From Tessaracoccus caeni (GTDB taxonomy: Bacteria > Actinomycetota > Actinomycetes > Propionibacteriales > Propionibacteriaceae): 64,000 nt of DNA. Position 1 is the first letter of the stretch, and the number at the start of each line of letters is the position of its first letter. This document shows positions 25,656 to 34,378 of the stretch, one piece after another. A program made the position numbers and the translations under genes. Under the pieces are notes generated by a model. The model saw only the letters and a program-made list of their open reading frames with translations, was not told where the DNA came from and ran no database searches. The stretch covers positions 1 through 64,000 of the forward strand of contig NZ_JARGDO010000019.1 of assembly GCF_029211185.1 (NCBI RefSeq), given 5' to 3'.

Positions 25656-25670
25656 TGGCACGGAGGCGCC

Positions 25671-26624
25671 GTGACGTCGCTGCCTCGCCCCCTCCCTGGC
25701 TCCGGTAAGCAATTCAAGTCCTATCAAGAACAGGTCGAGCTACTGGAGAGCCATGGCATGTTCATCGACGATGTCGAATGGGCCATCACCCTGCTGAGAC
25801 GAGTGAGCTACTACCGCCTCAGCGGGTATTGGTATTCCTTCCGCAGATTTCGGGCAGACGGAAACGCCCGATCGAACAGCTTCGTCGAAGGAGCGTCGTT
25901 GCGCGATGTGGCAGCCATCTACGACTTCGACTGCCGCCTGCGTGCGGCGGCCTTTGCGGCCTTGGCGCCAATCGAGTTGAGTATCAGGGGCCTGATTGGA
26001 CACGAGCTAGGCAAGATCGATCCTTATGCGCACCTGCACGTCGAGCTCCTCGGACCAACCGCACGGCAGCCACGTTCCATAGACGCGTCTGATGAATATC
26101 TGCACTGGAAACGGCGATACGAATCCGAGCTGAGGTCATCGCGCGAGGACTTCGTCGAGCACCACCGTGTGCGGTACGGAGGAAGGCTGCCCGTCTGGGC
26201 GGCTGTCGAGGTGCTCGATTGGGGAAACCTCTCCTACCTGTATGGGTTTGCGCCGAACAGGGCGCGTGACACCATCGCAGCCCGTACAGGACTCACAGCT
26301 GCCCAGCTCCAGTCGTGGCTGCGATGCCTCAATATCGTGCGTAACTACGCCGCCCATCACGGGCGCATGTTCAATCGCACCTACACTTTCCAGCCGCGCC
26401 TGCCTGCGCGCGGAGCCTATCCGGAGCTCGCAGGACTCAGCATGAATCGGACGTTCGGACAGCTCACCTTGGTCCAGCACCTACTCCACACGCTTCAGGT
26501 AGGCAATCGGCGCCTGCTGCCAAGGACGTTGTGCACCTACCCTTACGTCAGGCTGCTCCCGATCACACACCTCGGGACGCCGAATGACTGGGAGAGCCAT
26601 CCACTTTGGAGTCTCGATCCTTAG
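25671..26624 (+). CDS. AbiF/AbiD-type HEPN abortive-infection protein (Abi_2)
   Basis: 317 residues from a GTG with GGAGG four nt upstream. It matches the Abi_2 family: KSYQEQVELLESHGMFIDD, LLRRVSYYRLSGYWYSFR, the central YDFDCRLRAAAFAALAPIEL and PVWAAVEVLDWGNLSYLY. The HEPN ribonuclease motif is intact as R224-NYAA-H229 in LNIVRNYAAHHGRMFNRTY. Such proteins halt growth on phage infection, and the family has been tied to the ancestry of Cas13 effectors. A candidate structured RNA with its own promoter lies immediately upstream, which fits an RNA-controlled toxin. No other defence gene adjoins it. Codon use at its 5' half is slightly less GC-rich than the neighbours, hinting at transfer. Confidence 0.88.
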   Translation: MTSLPRPLPGSGKQFKSYQEQVELLESHGMFIDDVEWAITLLRRVSYYRLSGYWYSFRRFRADGNARSNSFVEGASLRDVAAIYDFDCRLRAAAFAALAPIELSIRGLIGHELGKIDPYAHLHVELLGPTARQPRSIDASDEYLHWKRRYESELRSSREDFVEHHRVRYGGRLPVWAAVEVLDWGNLSYLYGFAPNRARDTIAARTGLTAAQLQSWLRCLNIVRNYAAHHGRMFNRTYTFQPRLPARGAYPELAGLSMNRTFGQLTLVQHLLHTLQVGNRRLLPRTLCTYPYVRLLPITHLGTPNDWESHPLWSLDP

Positions 26625-26660
26625 CCCACCCCGCTCTCAGCCCGCACGAACCCTCTTCCT

Positions 26661-26690
26661 ATAATCACAACAAATTAGTTTCTATTTTGG
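26661..26690 (+). promoter_or_regulatory. A/T-rich promoter and operator of the methyltransferase-cupin operon
   Basis: A consensus TATAAT stands at 26661-26666 with no good -35. Directly downstream, CAAATTAG-TTT-CTATTTTG (26672-26690) is an inverted repeat with 7 of 8 pairs, placed over the predicted start of transcription. A repressor site is likely; the regulator is not evident nearby. Confidence 0.45.
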
Positions 26691-26701
26691 GTGTGACGCA
26701 G

Positions 26702-27487
26702 ATGAGCGAGCAGAACAACGACGTGAAACGGCTGCAGGGGCACTGGGTTCTGGCGAAGCTGGGCAAGCGGGTGCTACGACCCGGTGGCATCGAACTGACC
26801 CGGCGCCTCGTCGCCGCAGCGGCCCCGTCGGCGTCAGACCGGATCGTCGAGTTCGGCCCCGGTACTGGGCGCACCGCAGAAATGCTGCTGCAGCCGGGCC
26901 CCGCCTCCTACAAGGGGGTCGATCCCAACCGCAATGTGACGCCTCAGCTGCTTCACGTGCTCGAGAACCATCCGCAGGCACGACTGATCGAGGCGTCCGC
27001 CGCCGAGACCGGCTTGCCCGACGGGGAGGCGACCCTGGTGCTCGGAGAGGCGATGCTCACCATGCAGCCGGAGCACACCAAGAAGAAGATCATCGCGGAA
27101 GCGGCGCGGCTACTGGCCTCCGGCGGTCGCTACGCGATCCATGAGCTCAGCCTCCGGCCGGACGATTGCTCCGACGACGTCGCCACTGAGGTCTCGCATG
27201 CACTGTCGAGAGGCATCAAGGTTGGCGCCAGGCCGCTCACCGCTCCCGCCTGGGCGGCGCTGCTGGAAGAGGCGGGGCTGGTCGTCGAGTGGCGCTCCAC
27301 CAATCCCATGCGGCTGCTGGAGCCCTCGCGACTGATCGCCGACGAGGGCCTGCTCGGCGCAGCGCGCTTCGCGCTCAACGTGGCCCGGCATCCGCAGGCC
27401 CGCGCCCGCATCAAGACCATGCGCGCGGCGTTCCGCGCCCATGCCGACAATCTTGCGGCCATCGCTTTGGTCGCACGAAAGCCCTGA
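26702..27487 (+). CDS. Class I SAM-dependent methyltransferase
   Basis: 261 residues from the ATG at 26702. Motif I is IVEFGPGTGRTAEMLL, followed by the acidic YKGVDPNRN and the DGEATLVLGEAMLTM region that lines the cofactor site; the C-terminal part is helical. UbiE/Methyltransf_11 type. Substrate unknown. A cupin gene follows after 27 nt with its own ribosome site, and the two share an unusually A/T-rich promoter, so they probably act in one response. Confidence 0.85.
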   Translation: MSEQNNDVKRLQGHWVLAKLGKRVLRPGGIELTRRLVAAAAPSASDRIVEFGPGTGRTAEMLLQPGPASYKGVDPNRNVTPQLLHVLENHPQARLIEASAAETGLPDGEATLVLGEAMLTMQPEHTKKKIIAEAARLLASGGRYAIHELSLRPDDCSDDVATEVSHALSRGIKVGARPLTAPAWAALLEEAGLVVEWRSTNPMRLLEPSRLIADEGLLGAARFALNVARHPQARARIKTMRAAFRAHADNLAAIALVARKP

Positions 27488-27514
27488 CCACACCACTTGA
27501 AAGAGGAAAGCCAC

Positions 27515-27853
27515 ATGGCAACAACCGAACTCACCCAGACCGTTCCCGTCCTGAACGTGCTGACGGACCTGCCCGTCACCAGGGAGGCCACCACCTCACG
27601 CGTGCTGGTGAACAACCCACTGCTGCGCGTCGTCGACTTCGCCTTCGACGAGGGGCAGCTGCTCACCGAGCACAGCAGCCCGCGCGCCGTCGTCGTCACC
27701 CTGCTGACCGGCACGATGGACTTCGACCTGGAGGGGGAGACCCACCACATGGTCGCCGGGGACGTGCTGTATATGGCGCCCGGGGTCAACCACGCCCTGC
27801 GCGCCACCAGTGCCTGCCACATGCAGTTGGTGATGGTCGACACCGACGCCTAG
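27515..27853 (+). CDS. Small cupin-domain protein
   Basis: 112 residues from ATG 27515 with AGAGGAAAG upstream. Single cupin barrel: LTEHSSPRAVVVTLLTGTMD (motif 1, one His) and MVAGDVLYMAPGVNHALRA (motif 2, G(X)5P(X)4H-like). The metal site is thus partly conserved. Such small cupins bind a metal and a small ligand or serve as sensors. It is the second gene after the methyltransferase. Confidence 0.82.
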   Translation: MATTELTQTVPVLNVLTDLPVTREATTSRVLVNNPLLRVVDFAFDEGQLLTEHSSPRAVVVTLLTGTMDFDLEGETHHMVAGDVLYMAPGVNHALRATSACHMQLVMVDTDA

Positions 27854-27901
27854 CCCGATGCCTAGTCGTGGGGGATTTCGAGGGCGAGTAACCTCTGGGG
27901 C

Positions 27902-28906
27902 ATGAAGTATCGCTACCTCGGCAACTCCGGACTCAAGATCACCGAGATCACCTACGGCAACTGGCTCACCCACGGCTCCCAGGTGGAGAACAACGCCGCC
28001 AAGGCGTGCGTGCACGCCGCACTGGACGCGGGCATCACGTCCTTCGACACCGCCGACGTGTACGCCAACACCGTCGCGGAGGAGGTGCTGGCCGATGCAC
28101 TGAAGGGGCAGCGCCGGGAGTCGCTGGAGATCTTCACCAAGGTGTACTTCCCGGTGGGCCCCAGGGGTGCCAACGACACAGGGCTCTCGCGCAAGCACAT
28201 CATGGAGGGCATCCATGGATCGCTGCGCCGCCTCGGCACCGACTACGTCGACCTCTACCAGGCGCACCGCTACGACGTGGAGACCCCGCTCGAGGAGACG
28301 ATGTCCGCCTTCGCCGACATCGTGCATCAGGGCAAGGCGCTTTACATCGGCGTCTCGGAATGGAGCGCCGAGCAGATCCGCGCCGGCGCGGCCATGGCCA
28401 AGGAGCTGCGGATTCCGTTTGTCTCCAATCAGCCGCAGTACTCGATGCTGTGGCGCGTGATCGAGGACCAGGTGGTTCCGGCCTCGGAGGAGGCCGGCCT
28501 GTCCCAGATCGTGTGGTCGCCGGTGGCGCAGGGCGTGCTGACCGGCAAGTACCTGCCGGGCCAGCCCGTTCCCGAGGGCTCGCGGGCCACGGACACCAAG
28601 GGTGGCCAGAACATGATCAGCGGCTTCATGAACGACGACGTGCTCGCCCGAGTGCAGAACCTGAAGCCGATCGCCGATGAGCTCGGCCTCAGCATGGCCC
28701 AGCTCGCCGTCGCGTGGGTGCTGCAGAACCAGAACGTGGCGGCCGCGATCATCGGTGCGTCGCGCCCCGAGCAGATCGCGGAGAACGTCAAGGCCAGCGG
28801 CGTCGAGATCCCGACCGAGCTGATGGCCCGGATCGACGAAGCCCTCGGCGACGTCGTCGAGCGCGACCCGTCCAAGACCCGCGCCCCGGAGACCCGTCAG
28901 TCCTAA
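27902..28906 (+). CDS. Aldo/keto reductase (potassium-channel beta-subunit-like)
   Basis: 334-residue TIM-barrel NADPH oxidoreductase. The catalytic tetrad is visible: Asp and Tyr in FDTADVYANTVAEEVL, Lys in IFTKVYF and His in LYQAHRYD. NADPH site residues fall in IIGASRPEQIAENV. The closest pattern is the AKR6/Kv-beta and YghZ-like group, which reduces aldehydes and ketones. GGGGC precedes the ATG. Ends before a hairpin. Confidence 0.92.
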   Translation: MKYRYLGNSGLKITEITYGNWLTHGSQVENNAAKACVHAALDAGITSFDTADVYANTVAEEVLADALKGQRRESLEIFTKVYFPVGPRGANDTGLSRKHIMEGIHGSLRRLGTDYVDLYQAHRYDVETPLEETMSAFADIVHQGKALYIGVSEWSAEQIRAGAAMAKELRIPFVSNQPQYSMLWRVIEDQVVPASEEAGLSQIVWSPVAQGVLTGKYLPGQPVPEGSRATDTKGGQNMISGFMNDDVLARVQNLKPIADELGLSMAQLAVAWVLQNQNVAAAIIGASRPEQIAENVKASGVEIPTELMARIDEALGDVVERDPSKTRAPETRQS

Positions 28907-28918
28907 CTTTCACGCCGG

Positions 28919-28971
28919 GAGGTCGTCGACGTTGGTGGCTGGGAACTCTCGCCACAAACGTCGACGACCTC
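28919..28971. terminator. Bidirectional hairpin E between convergent genes
   Basis: Arms 28919-28938 and 28952-28971 pair at 19 of 20 positions around a 13-nt loop. There is no U tract on either side. Its place between two convergent stops suggests a shared terminator. Confidence 0.6.
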
Positions 28972-29024
28972 TTGACTCTCGTGACAGGGGCCTGATTGAA
29001 CTCCGCCACTCAGGCGGTGCGTCG

Positions 29025-30470
29025 TTAGGCGGCTGATCGTTGACGCCGTCGCGCGTCGACGATGGCGATCGCCAAGGCGAACAGCAGGATGGTAAGGGTG
29101 AAGACCAGCGCCAAGGCCAAGGCGTGCGAGTAGGCCATGGGACCATCTCCCTCGGCTGCGACCCTCGCAAAGTAGACGGTGGTGAGCAGGGCGAGGCCCA
29201 CGGAGCCGCCGAGGCGCTGGAAGGTCTGCATCAAGCCGGCTGCGGTGGCGGCGAGGGGAACGGGAACCTCGGCCAAGGTGAGCGTCTGGTTGGGGGAGAT
29301 CACCGAGCCGCTGCCCCAACCCGCGACTCCCATCAACACCGGGATCGCCCACTGGCTGATGTCCGTCGGGGCGACGGCGGCGACGAGTCCCATGGCGGTG
29401 ACGGCAGAGCACATGATCACCAGGCCCCGCACGACGATGCGCCGTCCCATACGCATCACGTGTCTTCCCGACCACTGCGAAGCGACCGCAGACGTGAGCG
29501 CGAAGGGCATCTGCGCCAGTCCGGCGATCAGGGCGGAATGACCCAGGCCGTCCTGATAGAACATCGTCACCAGGACGAAGATGCTGGTGAACCCCGAGAA
29601 GTAGGCGGCGGCGAGCGCCGCGCCCATCACAAAGCCCGAGTTGCGCACCAACGCTCGCGGCAGCACCGCCGGTCGCCCGGCCGCGTCGCGCGAACGCTCC
29701 CACAGCACCAGCGCCACGAGCAGAGCCCCGGCGACGAGCAGCAGCCACCAGGGGGCGCCGGCGAGACCTTCGGGATGCGATGAGGCGGTGACGAACGGCC
29801 ACATCGCGGACAGCACGGCGCCGGCGATCAAGACCAGTCCGGGCATGTCCAAGCCCAGCCCGCTCGTGCGTGGCTGTGGGTTTCGCGACGGCAGATTCCG
29901 CGCCGCCAAAGGCAACAAGGCCAACCCGATCGGCACGTTGATCAGAAATACCGACCGCCAGCCGTGCTCGGCACCAATGCCGGTCACCAGGATGCCGCCC
30001 AGCAGCGGGCCGATCGCTGTCGAGACGCTGACGGTCATGCCGAACATGCCGAAAGCCCTCGCTCGCTCAGGCCCCTGGAAGAGCTCCTGAATGAGCGCCG
30101 AGATCTGTGGATTCATGATGCCGGCGAAGGCGCCCTGGAGCAGGCGCAGCACCGCGAGTGCCGTCGCCGACGGCGCGAATCCACACGCCAGCGAAAACAG
30201 TGTGAAGCCGGCCAGTCCGATCAGGAACATCCGACGACGCCCGAAGATGTCGCCGAACCGCCCGGCGGGCACCAGCATCAGCCCGAAGGTCAGCGAGTAG
30301 CCGGCGACGATCCACTGAATCTGGGACGCCGTCGCGCCGAGCACCGTCTGTATCGAAGGCAGCGCGACATTGACGATGGAGACGTCGAGCAGGGTCATGA
30401 ACCCGCCGGCCAGCACCATCGAGAAGGCGCGCCAGCGGCGGGAGTCTTGGACATCGGTCACAGCGGCCAT
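29025..30470 (-). CDS. MFS multidrug transporter, DHA2 (EmrB/QacA) type
   Basis: 481 residues with about 14 membrane helices. Motif A is seen as AGRFGDIFGRRRMFLIG; helix 1 carries LDVSIVNVALPSIQ, the D-x-x-x-V-N-V-A-L-P signature of 14-TMS drug exporters; motif C is ILVTGIGAEHGWRSVFLIN. It exports unidentified compounds by proton antiport. The gene is divergent from a TetR regulator, and a 27-bp palindrome lies between the two starts. Confidence 0.9.
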   Translation of the reverse strand: MAAVTDVQDSRRWRAFSMVLAGGFMTLLDVSIVNVALPSIQTVLGATASQIQWIVAGYSLTFGLMLVPAGRFGDIFGRRRMFLIGLAGFTLFSLACGFAPSATALAVLRLLQGAFAGIMNPQISALIQELFQGPERARAFGMFGMTVSVSTAIGPLLGGILVTGIGAEHGWRSVFLINVPIGLALLPLAARNLPSRNPQPRTSGLGLDMPGLVLIAGAVLSAMWPFVTASSHPEGLAGAPWWLLLVAGALLVALVLWERSRDAAGRPAVLPRALVRNSGFVMGAALAAAYFSGFTSIFVLVTMFYQDGLGHSALIAGLAQMPFALTSAVASQWSGRHVMRMGRRIVVRGLVIMCSAVTAMGLVAAVAPTDISQWAIPVLMGVAGWGSGSVISPNQTLTLAEVPVPLAATAAGLMQTFQRLGGSVGLALLTTVYFARVAAEGDGPMAYSHALALALVFTLTILLFALAIAIVDARRRQRSAA

Positions 30471-30510
30471 CCTGCCACGACGCCGTCCATGGACACACCC
30501 TCATCACAAG

Positions 30511-30539
30511 GGTCTACGTTGTAGTCTACGGCGTAGACC
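30511..30539. promoter_or_regulatory. 27-bp palindromic operator between MFS and tetR
   Basis: GTCTACGTTGTAG (30512-30524), central T, CTACGGCGTAGAC (30526-30538): 11 of 13 pairs, plus one more G/C pair outside. It lies 23 nt before the tetR ATG and 41 nt before the MFS start, so one TetR dimer pair could close both promoters. Confidence 0.7.
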
Positions 30540-30561
30540 CCCGCAGAACAGAGGAAGTCCC

Positions 30562-31194
30562 ATGAGCAGCACCGCCGTCCAGCACCGAGGCGCCGTATCG
30601 GCCGACTCGATCGTCGACACGGCGTTGCGGATCATCGACGCTCACGGCATCGACGGTCTCACCATGCGACGGCTCGGCCACGAACTGGGTGTCGATCCCA
30701 TGACGGTCTATCGGCACTTTCCCAACAAAGGAGCTGTGCTGGACGGCGTGATGGAGCGCATCTGGGCCTCCGTCGACGTCGCCGGCTCTGCTGACGGAGG
30801 TAGCTGGCAGAACCAGCTCGCCGCCATCATGCATAGTCTGCGCGCCGCGCTGCTCGCCCATCCCAGGGCGATTTCGATCATCGGCACCCGACCGGCCGCA
30901 GGGGCTGTGGTGTTCCTGCTCATGGAGCAGATCGTGGGCGCGCTCGTCGCGGCCGGCATGGAACTCCGGGACACCTCCGCCGATCTGCTGAACGCCGTCG
31001 TCAACTACACGGTCGGCCATGTGCTGGCCGAGGCGGGTGATCCTGTCGGCGGCGATGCCGACCGCCACGCCGACCCGATGATCTCACCCATCCACTTCCC
31101 GAATCTCGCCGCGGTGTTCAGCAGCGGATGGCAGTACAACCCTTATCGCCAATACGACCGAGCGCTGCGCTCGATGATCGAAGGATGGTCATGA
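30562..31194 (+). CDS. TetR family regulator (TetR class C-terminal domain)
   Basis: 210 residues from ATG 30562 with AGAGGAAG upstream. HTH: IDAHGIDGLTMRRLGHELGV followed by DPMTVYRHFPNKGAVLDGV, the pattern of true TetR-class proteins with a TetR_C domain. It stands first in an operon with an FtsX-type permease (ATGA overlap) and an ABC ATPase, and divergent from a DHA2 exporter; it probably controls both sets through the palindrome in front of it. Confidence 0.9.
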   Translation: MSSTAVQHRGAVSADSIVDTALRIIDAHGIDGLTMRRLGHELGVDPMTVYRHFPNKGAVLDGVMERIWASVDVAGSADGGSWQNQLAAIMHSLRAALLAHPRAISIIGTRPAAGAVVFLLMEQIVGALVAAGMELRDTSADLLNAVVNYTVGHVLAEAGDPVGGDADRHADPMISPIHFPNLAAVFSSGWQYNPYRQYDRALRSMIEGWS

Positions 31195-33581
31195 CCCGCT
31201 CGCTGTATCTGCGCTACCTCGCCAACGACCTGCGTCGGAACCGTGGAGTCACCGTCGCGCTGCTCGTCGTCCTGGTGCTCAGTGCGTTCCTCATGTCCAG
31301 CGGGGCGATGGTGATGGAACGCCTGGCGGGCTCGGTCGGACGTCTGTTCGACGTCGCCAAACCACCTCACTTCCTGCAGATGCACAAGGGCGACTACGAG
31401 CCGGCGGCACTCGAGGCGTTTGCGGCCGCGCATCCCGAGATCGACTCCTGGCTGATCGAGGAGATGATCGGCTTCGATGGGCAGGCGATCGCCTTCGAGC
31501 GCGCCGCGACGGGGGAGCGCCGCGACCTCTCCGACAGCATGATCGACAATCTGTTCGTCACCCAGAATGCCGAGTTCGACTTCCTCCTCGACGAGTCCGA
31601 CCAGATCCCGCGGCCGGTGGACGGTCAGATCTACGTGCCGGTCGCGGTGCGGCAGCAGTTCGGGATCGAGACGGGCGACCGGCTGGCGGTCAGTACCGGC
31701 GACGGCCTGGAGAGCTTCCAGGTGGCGGGCTTCGTTCGCGACGCGCAGATGGCGTCGTCGATGTCCTCGGCCACCCGCTTCTTGATCTCAGACGAGGCCT
31801 TCCAGCGGATGACGGCCGCCGGTGGCGGCAGCCCCGAGGTTATCGTCGAGTATCGCCTCGCGGATACCGCCGTGATCGGCGACTTCCAGCGGGCCTATGA
31901 GTCCGACGCCACCCTGCCCAAGAACGGTCAAGCGGTCACAGAGGTGATGATCAGGCTGGTCAATATGTTCAGCGACGGGCTCGTCGCGGTGGCCTTCGCG
32001 TTCGCCAGCCTGCTGCTGATCGCGATCGCGCTGCTGAACGTGCGGTTCGTGATTCGCGGCACCTTGGAGGACGAGATCCACGAGATCGGCGCTATGCGAG
32101 CCATCGGCCTGCCCAGCACCTCGATCGCCAGGCTGTATCTGCTGCGCTACGGCGCCATGACGCTGCTCGCCTACATCGTCGGCGGTCTGCTGGCGGTATT
32201 GGCCGTCGACGCGCTCACCGCCGGCATCCGCACCAACTTCGCCGACGCTCCCTTCAGCTGGACGACCGTCGTCGCTCCGCTCGCCGCCCTCCTGGTGGTG
32301 TTCCTCCTCGTACTGGGTATCTGCGCCGGAGTGCTGCGCGCTGTCGGCAGGATCGACGTGGTGGGCGCGTTGGTGCACGGCCGAACCGCCCCGGAGCGCC
32401 CGGCCAAGCGTCGGCGGCGGGCTCGACGGTCGATGCTGGCGGGAGTGCGGGAACGCGGATTAGGCCTGCGGCTCACCCTCCTCGACCTCCGCGCGGAGCG
32501 CACGCAATGGGTGCTGGTGCCGGCGGTGTTCTTCCTTGTCGCGGTGCTGATCACGCTGCCCACCAACCTGCTCACTACCTTCGAGAGTCCGCGTTTCGTC
32601 ACCTATATGGGCGCGCCGGAGAGCGACGTGCGCGCCGACATCCAGTTCGCCGCCGATGGCGAGGCGTCGGTGGACGAGGTCGCGGCCGAGTTGATCGACC
32701 GGATGCGCGACGATGCCCGCATCGAGGACGTCAAGGCCTACGCAGGCGCACTGCTCGAGGCTCCCGGTGAGGACGGCTGGGACGTGCTGCGCGTCGAGAT
32801 CGGCGACTACTCCGGCAGCACGCTCACCTACCTCGACGGCGACGCTCCGGCGGCGGGGGAGATCGCGCTGTCGGCCCTCAATGCCGACAAGTTCGACATC
32901 GCGCCGGGTGAGACGCTCACCATCCGAAACGACGGGCGCGAGAGTGGCGTCGTCGTCAGCGGCATCTATCAGGACGTCACCAGCGGCGGCTACACCGCCA
33001 AGATGCATGGCGACGCCGTCTCGGGTGCGGAGCGCTGGGTGTTGTATGCCGACCTCGTCGACGGTGCCGACCCCGCCGTCGTGGCCGAGGAGTACGACGC
33101 GCTCAGCCCTGTCGCCTCGGTGATTCCGATGGGCGAGTACGTGCGCCAGACCCTCTCCTACGCCACCGACGCCCTGCGGTTCACCGCGATCCTGACCGCC
33201 GCCTTCGGCCTCGGCGCGGCGGCCCTGATCACCACGCTGTTCCTGCGGCTGCGCCTGGCCAAGGACCGACGCAAGATGGGCGTGCTGTCCGCCATCGGAT
33301 TCTCGGCAAAGGAACTCGCCGGGCAGCTCCGGGCGAAGACAGTGCTCACCGTCGCGGCGGGCACCCTGCTGGGGGTGCTCTTCGCCGCGAGTGCCGGCGA
33401 GGTTCTCGTCGGCGGCCTCATTTCCGCGACGGGCATGGGCATCGCGCGGCTGTCGTTCATCCCCAATCCGTGGCTCGTCTACGTGGCGTTCCCGCTCCTG
33501 CTGCTCGCCGCTGGCATCATCACATCCCAGCTCCTGACCGCCCGGCTTCGCGCCGCCGACCGCAGCCAGTGGCTGCGCTGA
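31191..33581 (+). CDS. FtsX-family ABC transporter permease
   Basis: 796 residues from ATG 31191, overlapping the tetR stop. Two FtsX units: helix 1, a periplasmic-type domain of about 200 residues, then three helices with LLLIAIALLNVRFVIRGTLE and DEIHEIGAMRAIGLPSTSI; a second unit from about residue 420 ends with RRKMGVLSAIGFSAKELAGQ. The repeated E/K-x-G-x-x-x-A-I-G motif contacts the ATPase. Such permeases export peptides, antibiotics or lipids or act as mechanotransmitters. It works with the ATPase encoded 14 nt downstream. Confidence 0.9.
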   Translation: MTRSLYLRYLANDLRRNRGVTVALLVVLVLSAFLMSSGAMVMERLAGSVGRLFDVAKPPHFLQMHKGDYEPAALEAFAAAHPEIDSWLIEEMIGFDGQAIAFERAATGERRDLSDSMIDNLFVTQNAEFDFLLDESDQIPRPVDGQIYVPVAVRQQFGIETGDRLAVSTGDGLESFQVAGFVRDAQMASSMSSATRFLISDEAFQRMTAAGGGSPEVIVEYRLADTAVIGDFQRAYESDATLPKNGQAVTEVMIRLVNMFSDGLVAVAFAFASLLLIAIALLNVRFVIRGTLEDEIHEIGAMRAIGLPSTSIARLYLLRYGAMTLLAYIVGGLLAVLAVDALTAGIRTNFADAPFSWTTVVAPLAALLVVFLLVLGICAGVLRAVGRIDVVGALVHGRTAPERPAKRRRRARRSMLAGVRERGLGLRLTLLDLRAERTQWVLVPAVFFLVAVLITLPTNLLTTFESPRFVTYMGAPESDVRADIQFAADGEASVDEVAAELIDRMRDDARIEDVKAYAGALLEAPGEDGWDVLRVEIGDYSGSTLTYLDGDAPAAGEIALSALNADKFDIAPGETLTIRNDGRESGVVVSGIYQDVTSGGYTAKMHGDAVSGAERWVLYADLVDGADPAVVAEEYDALSPVASVIPMGEYVRQTLSYATDALRFTAILTAAFGLGAAALITTLFLRLRLAKDRRKMGVLSAIGFSAKELAGQLRAKTVLTVAAGTLLGVLFAASAGEVLVGGLISATGMGIARLSFIPNPWLVYVAFPLLLLAAGIITSQLLTARLRAADRSQWLR

Positions 33582-33595
33582 CGAGAGGATTCACC

Positions 33596-34375
33596 ATGTC
33601 TCACACCGCCGGCCCGGCGTCGCCACTGCTTCGCGTCAGAGGCCTGACCAAGACGTTCGCCACCACCGAGCCTCCTACGCAGGTGCTGCACGGCATCGAC
33701 CTCGACGTCGAGCCGGGCGAGTTCCTGGCCATCATGGGCAGCTCCGGCTCCGGCAAGTCGACGCTGCTCTACAGCATGAGCGGCATGGATACGCCCACTG
33801 GTGGCACCGTCGAATTGGAGGGCCGCGAGCTGACATCGCTGAGCGACGCGGAGATGAGCCGGGTGCGACTCACCCGGATGGGTTTCGTGTTCCAGCAGGC
33901 GCACTTTCTGGCCAACCTGTCCATCCGGGACAACGTCCTGCTGCCGGCTCTCAAAGCCGCCGCGAAGGGCGACGACTCCGCCGAGCGACGCGTCGATGAC
34001 CTCCTTGGGCGTTTCGGACTGTCGCACGTCGCGGACAACGGCATCACCCAGGTCTCCGGCGGCCAGCTCCAGCGCGCGTCGCTCTGCCGTGCCCTGGCAA
34101 CGGAACCCGCCGTCCTCTTCGCCGACGAGCCGACTGGAGCCCTCAACAGCAGCATGACCCAAGAGGTGCTCGACGCCTTGTCAGAGGTGCATCGCGGCGG
34201 CACGACGGTGGTCATGGTCACCCACGATCCCGCCTGTGCGGCGCGCGCCGACCGCCTGGTCTACCTGCTCGATGGCCGGCTGGTCGACGAGATCCGGCTG
34301 GGGGAGTGGGAACGCGAGCACTCCGACCGACGTGAGGCCGAGCTCGCCGACTGGCTTAAGGCTCTCGGGTTCTGA
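33596..34375 (+). CDS. ABC transporter ATPase (MacB/LolD type)
   Basis: 259 residues from ATG 33596 with GAGAGGA upstream. Walker A GSSGSGKSTLLYSMSG, Q-loop VFQQAHFL, signature VSGGQLQRASLCRAL, Walker B AVLFADEPTGALN and H-loop VVMVTHDPACA are all intact. The short N-terminal extension and the EPTGALN string place it in the MacB/LolD/FtsE clade that serves FtsX-type permeases such as the one upstream. Probably an exporter controlled by the TetR at the operon head. Confidence 0.95.
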   Translation: MSHTAGPASPLLRVRGLTKTFATTEPPTQVLHGIDLDVEPGEFLAIMGSSGSGKSTLLYSMSGMDTPTGGTVELEGRELTSLSDAEMSRVRLTRMGFVFQQAHFLANLSIRDNVLLPALKAAAKGDDSAERRVDDLLGRFGLSHVADNGITQVSGGQLQRASLCRALATEPAVLFADEPTGALNSSMTQEVLDALSEVHRGGTTVVMVTHDPACAARADRLVYLLDGRLVDEIRLGEWEREHSDRREAELADWLKALGF

Positions 34376-34378
34376 GGC

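Noticed and set aside
25417-25674. 85-codon plus frame in front of AbiF
   Set aside because: It runs through the TetR operator, the RNA promoter and the hairpin; composition is not protein-like.
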